DNA from: Chloroflexota bacterium
GTDB lineage: Bacteria; Chloroflexota; Dehalococcoidia; UBA1127; JACQUN01
Direction: 5' to 3'
NCBI GenBank assembly: GCA_016210285.1
Contig: JACQUN010000154.1
Coordinates: 1 to 10,814, forward strand
Length of the DNA stretch: 10,814 nucleotides
Part shown: positions 6,370 to 10,814 of the stretch, in pieces
How the letters are laid out: every line of letters begins with the position of its first letter
Numbering within the stretch: the first letter of the stretch is position 1
Position numbers and translations under genes: made by a program
Notes under the pieces: model-generated
What the model saw: only the letters and a program-made list of their open reading frames with translations
What the model was told of the DNA's origin: nothing
Databases searched by the model: none

Positions 6370-7412
6370 TAGCTGCCGCCGGTGGGGGCTTGGGCTCCAG
6401 CCGCCGAGGTGCGCAGCCCCTCCGTCGCCCCCTCCGCTCCCAGGCCAAAGTTGTCGTCATAGAGGCCCAAGAGTCGGTCCAGGCACTCCTGACAGAGGGG
6501 CTCAGCCCCAGAGGCCGCTGCATACTCCTGGAGCTGCTCCCCGCTGGTGATGTTGGGCAGCACCGAGGAGATGGCGGGCTGGGCCAGGCAGAAGCGGATG
6601 GCCGCCTGGCCCAGGGGTGTAGGGTGGTGCTGGAGGAGGAAGTCCAGGGTCGCCACCTTCCTGACCGCCGCCTGGAGCCACGCCTGCCGCCGGAGGGCCC
6701 TGTGGTCGCCCTCCTGGAAGACCGGCGGCTGCCTGCGGAACTGGTCGGTCAGCACCTCGGAGGCGTGGGGCACCCTGGACAGCAGGCCCACGCCATGCTG
6801 CTCGGCGGTGGGAAAGAAGCGACGGGCTGGCTGCTGCTCCAGGATGCTGTAGATGACCTGAAGAGAGGCAATGCCGCGGGTCCTCATGGCAGCGTCTCCC
6901 TCCTCGAACCATCCGATGTCAGGGCCCAGGGCCGCACCGTAGTAGCGCACCTTCCCCTCACGCACGAGCTGGTTCAGGAGGGCAAAGACCTCATCCCGCT
7001 GAACCGTATCCAGCCTGGGGTTGTGAAGCTGGTACAGGTCAATGTAGTCGGTCTTCAGACGTCGCAGGCTCTGCTCGCAGGCGAAGCGGATGAACTGGGG
7101 CTCGAAGCTCTGGGGGCGCTCCCGGTGCCCCTGGCGGACCGGATGGGCGTAGAGGTCGTACCCCCCCTTGGTCGCGATGATGATCTCCTGGCGCTGCCGA
7201 CCCAGGGCCCTGCTGAGGATCTCCTCACCGAAGCCGTCACCATACGTATCGGCGGTGTCGAAGAGGTTGACCCCCAGGCTGTACGCGTCCTGGAGGAGTC
7301 TGACGCCGTCCTCCGGCTCCACCTTGCCCCACCAGTCAGTGCTCACCGTCCACACGCCAAACCCCACCTCCGAGACCATGAGCCCGGTCCTCCCCAGCTT
7401 CCGATACTTCAC
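6369..7412 (-). CDS. Aldo/keto reductase (AKR2)
   Basis: Second aldo/keto reductase of the window, 347 residues, cytoplasmic, NAD(P)H-dependent, substrate unknown. The GTG start at 7410-7412 is preceded by GAGGTGA with 4-base spacing, and MKYRKLGRTGLMVSEVGFG is the standard N-terminus. The tetrad is Asp52 and Tyr57 in FDTADTYGDG, Lys82 in IATKGGYD and His130 in LYQLHNP. The cofactor-side motif near the C-terminus is SSVLPNITSGEQLQEYA (about 287-303). It has about 25 extra C-terminal residues (GAEGATEGLRTS...PTGGS) beyond the usual fold end. It is divergent enough from AKR1 to be a separate subfamily, not a recent duplicate. It starts 9 bp after the DUF1802 stop and its SD overlaps that stop, so the two are an operon. 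Its TAG stop lies at 6369-6371, exactly at the edge of the MITE-like element. Confidence 0.93.
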   Translation of the reverse strand: MKYRKLGRTGLMVSEVGFGVWTVSTDWWGKVEPEDGVRLLQDAYSLGVNLFDTADTYGDGFGEEILSRALGRQRQEIIIATKGGYDLYAHPVRQGHRERPQSFEPQFIRFACEQSLRRLKTDYIDLYQLHNPRLDTVQRDEVFALLNQLVREGKVRYYGAALGPDIGWFEEGDAAMRTRGIASLQVIYSILEQQPARRFFPTAEQHGVGLLSRVPHASEVLTDQFRRQPPVFQEGDHRALRRQAWLQAAVRKVATLDFLLQHHPTPLGQAAIRFCLAQPAISSVLPNITSGEQLQEYAAASGAEPLCQECLDRLLGLYDDNFGLGAEGATEGLRTSAAGAQAPTGGS

Positions 7413-7421
7413 TTCGTCACC

Positions 7422-8012
7422 TCACGTGGAGGTTGGCACCAGGCCCAGGGTGCGGTGCACGGCCTCCACCTGGCGAAGGAACTCGACCTCGCCCAGGACA
7501 GGGATCAGGGCGCCAATGGGAACCTGCTGAGCCAGGGTCACCCAGGAGGTACAGCCGCTGTACTCAGATAGGATAGGCACCGTTTTGGGCTCCGCCATGC
7601 GGTACACGCGCGTCAGCACCACGGCCAGGGGCTTGCGGGGCTTCCAGTGCAGGCGCTTCTCGGCGTAGTCCGTCGTCCACAGGTAACAGGGGGCCAGCGC
7701 ATCCACCTTCTCCTGGTCGGAGACCTCAATGACCTCGTGGAGGCGGGCGAAGTGGGTGAAGGTTACGTGCTCCTTGCTCTCCCCCTGCGCGACCGTCTCC
7801 CGCAGGGCAGGGCGCCACCTGGGCTGCACCAGCTCTTCCCGCTGATGCTCGAAGGTGGGGTACAGCAGGAACTCCGGGTAGAGGACCCGGAACTCCTTGC
7901 CCGGCTCGCGGATGCCCCCCTTGCGCAGCAGGAGAACCTGCTCCCCCTGGTCTAACGCGCGAAGGGTTACCGCCCACTCCTTGAGGGCAAGACCACAGCT
8001 TGCAGGAAACAC
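7422..8012 (-). CDS. DUF1802 family protein
   Basis: Protein of about 196 residues matching the DUF1802 family of unknown function. Diagnostic stretches near the N-terminus are ALKEWAVTLRALDQGEQVL, LLRKGGIREPGKEFRVLYPE and FLLYPTFEHQ. A second half with LWTTDYAEKRLHWKPRKPL and VVLTRVYRMAEP follows. No signal peptide or membrane segment is seen, so it is probably cytoplasmic. Start: the frame opens at TTG 8018, but GGGGAGG lies directly against it, whereas GTG at 8010-8012 has the same SD at 6-base spacing and is preferred. It ends with TGA at 7422-7424, 9 bp before AKR2, so the two should be co-transcribed and perhaps translationally coupled. That is the only hint to its role. Confidence 0.88.
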   Translation of the reverse strand: MFPASCGLALKEWAVTLRALDQGEQVLLLRKGGIREPGKEFRVLYPEFLLYPTFEHQREELVQPRWRPALRETVAQGESKEHVTFTHFARLHEVIEVSDQEKVDALAPCYLWTTDYAEKRLHWKPRKPLAVVLTRVYRMAEPKTVPILSEYSGCTSWVTLAQQVPIGALIPVLGEVEFLRQVEAVHRTLGLVPTST

Positions 8013-8060
8013 CGGCAACCTCCCCTTACCTACGGTGAAAATTGTGACCTACACGTGACT

Positions 8061-8090
8061 ATTATATATGCAGCGCCCCCAAGATGGCAG
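8061..8090 (-). promoter_or_regulatory. Promoter of the DUF1802-AKR2 operon
   Basis: Minus strand: CTGCCA (plus 8085-8090, four of six -35 bases), an 18-bp spacer and a perfect TATAAT (plus 8061-8066). Transcription would start near 8054, about 40 bases before the GTG start. The -35 lies at the 5' edge of the transposase remnant. Confidence 0.55.
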
Positions 8091-8311
8091 ATGCTTGCTG
8101 GGGTGCTGCTGCACCCCTGGAGGTGGCCGTCTTGAACCGAGAGCTCCTGGCCTGGCAGCGCACCCACGACACCGTGCGTCCACACCAGGCCCTGGGCTAC
8201 CTTACCCCGCTCCAGTTCGTCACCCAATGGCATCACCAAAGAAAGGAGGCAAGGTGTCACTCATCATCTGGACGAGTACACGGGGTTGCCATGCGGGACG
8301 GCTGCATGTAG
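8084..8311 (+). pseudogene. IS481/IS3-like transposase, C-terminal remnant
   Basis: Only the last part of an rve-type transposase survives. PLEVAVLNRELLAWQRTHD, then TVRPHQALGYLTPLQFV, then TQWHHQRKEARCH (8114-8260) matches the C-terminal tail after the catalytic glutamate in IS481/IS3 enzymes. All three catalytic acids would lie upstream and are missing. The frame continues without homology to TAG at 8309-8311. It has no start context of its own and is not functional. I could not identify its terminal repeats. It belongs to a different IS family from the fragment at 3925. Confidence 0.75.
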
Positions 8312-8314
8312 AAT
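8286..8314 (+). promoter_or_regulatory. Sigma-70-like promoter of the ferredoxin gene
   Basis: TTGCCA at 8286-8291, a 17-bp spacer and TAGAAT at 8309-8314: five of six bases match in each box at ideal spacing. Transcription would begin near 8321, about 70 bases before the ATG. The boxes overlap the 3' end of the transposase remnant frame. Confidence 0.65.
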
Positions 8315-8390
8315 GAGTTTCAGGGGTGGTGCCGAAGGCGCCGCCTACCAAGAGCCTGGGGGACTGCCAAAAAAGGAGGAGGCTCCCGGA

Positions 8391-8699
8391 ATGACCTACA
8401 TCATCGCTGAACCTTGCGTCGGGGTAAAGGATGGGGCGTGCATTGACGTTTGCCCGGTGGACTGCATCTACACCACCACGGAAGACAATCAGATGTACAT
8501 CAACCCCGATGAGTGTATTGACTGCGCGGCCTGTGAGCCGGCCTGCCCGGTTGCAGCGATTTTCGTGGAGGACCAGACCCCCGAGCAGTGGAAGAGCTAC
8601 ATCCCCGTGAACTACGACTACTTCAAGGGGAAGGACCTGAACGAGCTGAAGGAGGCGACGAAGGTCGCCCCACGCAAGGTCAACGAGCCGGTCCACTAG
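8391..8699 (+). CDS. fdxA: Seven-iron ferredoxin (3Fe-4S plus 4Fe-4S)
   Basis: Small soluble electron carrier of 102 residues. The start is ATG 8391, which follows AGGAGGAGG (8374-8382) by 8 bases and gives the family N-terminus MTYIIAEPC; the upstream extension of the open frame is not homologous. Cysteines are C9, C17, C21, C25, C42, C45, C48 and C52. Compared with Azotobacter FdI, the cysteine at the second position (C11 there) is Val12 here, the pattern of a 3Fe-4S site. By homology C9, C17 and C52 hold the 3Fe-4S cluster; C21, C42, C45 and C48 hold the 4Fe-4S cluster; C25 is free. CPVDCI and CIDCAACEPACPVAAI are typical. The acidic tail (about 60-102) matches FdxA-type length. It has its own promoter and terminator, so it is monocistronic; its redox partner is not in the window. 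Confidence 0.95.
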   Translation: MTYIIAEPCVGVKDGACIDVCPVDCIYTTTEDNQMYINPDECIDCAACEPACPVAAIFVEDQTPEQWKSYIPVNYDYFKGKDLNELKEATKVAPRKVNEPVH

Positions 8700-8800
8700 C
8701 CGGGGCCGGGTGCGAAGGGCCCTGCGGGGCCCCCAGGGGAAGCAAGGGAGGCGCTGCGCAACGCTTGAGGACCCCGTTGGGGGAGGATTGCCGCTTTGCT

Positions 8801-8838
8801 GAAAGGGGAACTCGCAGGGGTTCCCCTTTCTTTCGTTT
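8801..8838 (+). terminator. Rho-independent terminator after the ferredoxin gene
   Basis: Perfect 11-bp stem GAAAGGGGAAC (8801-8811) with GTTCCCCTTTC (8820-8830), an 8-base loop, then a T-rich run TTTCGTTTG. It lies about 100 bases past the ferredoxin stop and 50 bases before the convergent gene's stop. A GC-only hairpin (GGGCCC at 8717-8722 and 8727-8732) sits between but has no T-tract. Confidence 0.75.
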
Positions 8839-8882
8839 GTGGAGCCCGCACGTGGGGCAGCTTGCTGCGCTCTGCCTTGGGT

Positions 8883-9581
8883 CTACCCCAGGCTCGCCAG
8901 GACATCGGGCAACTCGCGGCGGACGCAGGTGAAGGTCGGGGTATCCCGCTGGGTGTACAAGCGGACCGGGGCCTCGCGAAGCTCCATCACCAGCTCCAGG
9001 AAATCTGCCAGGCTGGTGGTCTCGAAGGCCACCACGTGGTCCTGGTCATCCAGTCCAAAGGAGTAGGCGGTGTTGATCCGCACGGAGGGGTACTTGTGGC
9101 CGATGGCGAAGTGCTCTTCCATCATCCGTTGGCGCTCGCCCTTGGGAAGCTGATACCACTGGTGGGTCTTCACGAAAGGGTACACGATAAGATAGGGATA
9201 CTCCTTGTCGGAGATGCGGAGCACGGAGGCTGCGCCCTCCTGGCCGGCATGGTGGTGCTGCTGGACATAAGGGGAACGGCGGGTCAGGGCCAGGTAGGAG
9301 TAGGGCATAGTCAGGTACTTGCCCAGGCCGGTGCGATAGCTCCCCTCGGCGAGGGCCTGGGGCACCTCGATGGAGTCCGCCACCAGCCACAGCAAGAGAT
9401 CCACGTCCCCTCGCAGCCCCACCAGGCTGTAGCTGCGGATAACCGCCTGGCCGGAGAACTCGTCAACCAGGGCCAGGAACTGCTGCCTTCCCCGGTCTCG
9501 CTGGGTTTCAGATAGCCGCCGCCATGCGGGATCCACCCGGTAGAAGTTGTACTTGACCACCTGTCTTCGTTCCTGGCCCAC
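8883..9581 (-). CDS. hemQ: HemQ-like coproheme decarboxylase (chlorite dismutase family)
   Basis: Likely last enzyme of the coproporphyrin-dependent haem pathway: decarboxylates coproheme to haem b with hydrogen peroxide; cytoplasmic. 232 residues from GTG 9581. Family blocks: VVKYNFYRVDPAWRRL near the start, YLIVYPFVKTHQWY (about 130-143), MMEEHFAIGHKYPSVR (about 153-168), NTAYSFGLDDQDHVVAFE (about 170-187). By homology Tyr134 is the radical tyrosine, Lys138 the propionate-side lysine and His157 the proximal haem ligand. Where chlorite dismutases carry the distal arginine (VKRKLYHSTGLDD), this has Ile169, arguing for HemQ rather than chlorite breakdown. The start is uncertain: GTG 9581 directly follows GGAGGAGG; TTG 9602 has no SD; GTG 9560 is also possible. 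It is convergent with ferredoxin and divergent from the ABC operon; no other haem gene is in view. Confidence 0.87.
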   Translation of the reverse strand: MGQERRQVVKYNFYRVDPAWRRLSETQRDRGRQQFLALVDEFSGQAVIRSYSLVGLRGDVDLLLWLVADSIEVPQALAEGSYRTGLGKYLTMPYSYLALTRRSPYVQQHHHAGQEGAASVLRISDKEYPYLIVYPFVKTHQWYQLPKGERQRMMEEHFAIGHKYPSVRINTAYSFGLDDQDHVVAFETTSLADFLELVMELREAPVRLYTQRDTPTFTCVRRELPDVLASLG

Positions 9582-9667
9582 GCCTCCTCCTGTGCCAGTC
9601 AAACTCGTCGCCCAAGCGCCAGCGCACGGGGGCGACGGCCCGGATTCATCACTAGCTTGGTCTCTAT

Positions 9668-9696
9668 ATTGTACCCGCTCCTGCCTGGCTCGTGAA
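9668..9696 (-). promoter_or_regulatory. Promoter of the HemQ-like gene
   Basis: Minus strand: TTCACG (plus 9691-9696), a 17-bp spacer and TACAAT (plus 9668-9673), four and five of six consensus bases. Transcription would start near 9661, leaving an 80-base leader. It lies back to back with the ABC operon promoter. Confidence 0.5.
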
Positions 9697-9720
9697 CCGG
9701 CGCGACGTCAAACCGGCCCT

Positions 9721-9748
9721 TTGCGTGGGGGGGCCGCTGTGCTATAAT
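9721..9748 (+). promoter_or_regulatory. Promoter of the ABC exporter operon
   Basis: Perfect TATAAT at 9743-9748 preceded by TGC (9740-9742), an extended -10. A weak -35, TTGCGT, lies at 9721-9726 with a 16-bp spacer. Transcription would start near 9755, about 38 bases before the GTG, with SD GAGGAGG at 9776-9782. Confidence 0.7.
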
Positions 9749-9792
9749 CGAATGCGCTGTCTCAGCCAGAGCCCTGAGGAGGCGTCCCTACG

Positions 9793-10749
9793 GTGAGCAC
9801 CCCCCAGCCTGTCATCGAGGCGAACAACCTCACCAAGTTCTACGGCAACTTCCTGGCCATCGAGGATGTCACCTTTCGTGTCAACAAGGGGGAGATTGTT
9901 GGCTTGTTGGGCCCCAACGGCTCCGGCAAGACGACCACCATGCGCATCCTCACGGGCTACATGCCGCCTTCCAGCGGCACCGCGCGCATTGCCGGGCACG
10001 ATGTAGTAGACCAGTCGTTGGAGGCGCGGCGTCAAATTGGCTACCTTCCAGAGACGGTCCCCCTGTACACCGACATGACCGTGGAGGACTACCTGGAGTT
10101 CATGGGCACCATCCGGGGGATGGAGAGACGCCGCGTTCCAAAGCGGATTGACGATGTCATTGGCATCTGCCGCCTAGAGGAGTACCGCGAGAGCCTCATC
10201 GGGAAGCTCTCCAAGGGCTTCCGGCAGCGGGTGGGCCTGGCCCAGGCCATCCTCCACGAGCCCGATGTCCTTATTCTGGATGAGCCCACCATCGGCATTG
10301 ACCCCATCCAGGTCGTGGAGACCCGGGCGCTCATCAAGGACCTGGGGAAGGAACACACTATCATCCTCAGCACCCATATCCTTCCTGAGGTCAGCGTGGT
10401 CTGCCAGCGGGTGCTCATCATCCACGAAGGCGCCGTGGTGGCCGAGGACACCCCAGAGAACCTGGCCCAACGCCTCCGCGGGGCAGAGCGGGTGGAGGCA
10501 GACATTCGCGGCCCGGCGGCGGAGGTGATGAACAGCCTGCGCAACATCCGGGGCGTGGACAACATCCGCCGCACCGGCGGTTCAGGGGATCAGGGGACCT
10601 ACCTCCTGGAGACCCGGCGGGGCACCGACCTCCGGGAGCAGGTCGCCCAGGTGGTCGTCAACAAGGGGTGGGGGCTCCTGAGGCTCAGTCCTGTCTCCAT
10701 GTCGCTGGAGGAGATCTTTCTTCGACTCACCACCAAGGAGGAAGCCTAG
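9793..10749 (+). CDS. ABC-2 type exporter ATP-binding protein (GldA/CcmA-like)
   Basis: ATPase subunit of an ABC exporter, acting at the inner face of the membrane; 318 residues from GTG 9793, 10 bases after GAGGAGG. Walker A GPNGSGKT (40-47), a Q-loop region IGYLPE (82-87; Gln is not at the usual place), signature LSKGFRQR (139-146) in place of LSGGQ, as is common in ABC-2 drug, gliding and Nos-type exporters, Walker B VLILDE (159-164) and H-loop STH (His195). The C-terminal third (about 230-318) is the accessory domain seen in GldA-like ATPases, ending SLEEIFLRLTTKE. The next gene starts 3 bases after the stop and encodes the permease. Similar pairs often lie with GldG-like genes, which may follow outside the window. 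Substrate cannot be told from sequence. Confidence 0.93.
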   Translation: MSTPQPVIEANNLTKFYGNFLAIEDVTFRVNKGEIVGLLGPNGSGKTTTMRILTGYMPPSSGTARIAGHDVVDQSLEARRQIGYLPETVPLYTDMTVEDYLEFMGTIRGMERRRVPKRIDDVIGICRLEEYRESLIGKLSKGFRQRVGLAQAILHEPDVLILDEPTIGIDPIQVVETRALIKDLGKEHTIILSTHILPEVSVVCQRVLIIHEGAVVAEDTPENLAQRLRGAERVEADIRGPAAEVMNSLRNIRGVDNIRRTGGSGDQGTYLLETRRGTDLREQVAQVVVNKGWGLLRLSPVSMSLEEIFLRLTTKEEA

Positions 10750-10752
10750 CCC

Positions 10753-10814
10753 GTGCGCAACATCTTCGCCATTGCCTGGAAGGAGATCAAGACGTACTTC
10801 ACCTCCCCCATGGC
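10753..10814 (+). CDS. ABC-2 exporter permease, 5' end only
   Basis: A GTG at 10753-10755, 3 bases after the ATPase stop, opens a frame reading VRNIFAIAWKEIKTYFTSPM to the window edge. MRNIFAIAWKE(I/L)KTYFTSP is the standard beginning of GldF-like ABC-2 permeases, whose first membrane helix comes just after. It is clearly the partner of the ATPase, and the tight spacing indicates co-translation. Confidence 0.85.
   Translation, partial: MRNIFAIAWKEIKTYFTSPM

Noticed and set aside
6390..7571. Plus-strand 393-codon open frame opposite AKR2
   Set aside because: The minus strand carries a complete aldo/keto reductase with its catalytic tetrad, SD and operon partner; the plus frame is low-complexity shadow that also runs into the DUF1802 gene.
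3867..8311. IS630 fragment and IS481-like fragment as two halves of one disrupted transposon
   Set aside because: The N-terminal fragment at 3925 and the C-terminal fragment at 8084 belong to different transposase families, and normal chromosomal genes lie between.
8717..8732. GGGCCC hairpin after the ferredoxin gene as a terminator
   Set aside because: Short all-GC stem with no following T-tract; the hairpin at 8801-8830 with a T-rich tail is the better terminator.
8883..9581. True chlorite dismutase linked to (per)chlorate respiration
   Set aside because: The distal arginine position holds isoleucine, there is no signal peptide, and no perchlorate reductase gene is near; a HemQ role fits better.

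Overview
This is a GC-rich bacterial window with compact genes and frequent GTG/TTG starts. The gene set (NnrE/NnrD fusion, DUF1802 protein, HemQ-type haem enzyme, seven-iron ferredoxin, ABC-2 exporter, two aldo/keto reductases) would suit a Chloroflexota lineage or a similar environmental bacterium. That placement is a judgement from gene content only, and no rRNA or tRNA is present to support it.

Left part (1-3869). The window opens inside a bifunctional NAD(P)H-hydrate epimerase/dehydratase. It is followed on the same strand by a membrane-anchored alpha/beta hydrolase with a cysteine nucleophile. An aldo/keto reductase (AKR1) is convergent to these. An EVE-domain protein is divergent from AKR1 and has its own SD and an extended -10 promoter.

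Middle part (3867-6371). This is an accessory island. It starts with an IS630-type end and a truncated IS630-family transposase. It then carries a monocistronic secreted protein on the minus strand (signal peptide, carbohydrate-binding-like jelly roll, three Ig-like repeats, C-terminal PxKF/PxKW-type domain). That gene has a good sigma-70 promoter and a perfect 11-bp hairpin/T-tract terminator. The island ends in a 159-bp MITE-like element with perfect 11-bp terminal inverted repeats and TA duplications, which holds a REP-like palindrome. The outer edges of the island fall exactly on the TAG stop codons, both in a CTAG context, of the two convergent genes on either side (EVE gene and AKR2).

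Right part (6369-10814). On the minus strand a DUF1802 gene and a second aldo/keto reductase (AKR2) form a tightly spaced operon. A remnant of an IS481/IS3-like transposase C-terminus lies between that operon and a plus-strand seven-iron ferredoxin. Promoters for both directions sit in or at the edges of the remnant. After a ferredoxin terminator comes a convergent HemQ-like gene. This is divergent from an ABC-2 exporter operon (ATPase, then the start of a permease that runs off the window).

Most genes are ordinary housekeeping or redox genes. No defence system, CRISPR array, tRNA or clearly new multi-gene system is visible. The most interesting structure is mobile-element insertion at CTAG stop codons that leaves both flanking reading frames intact.
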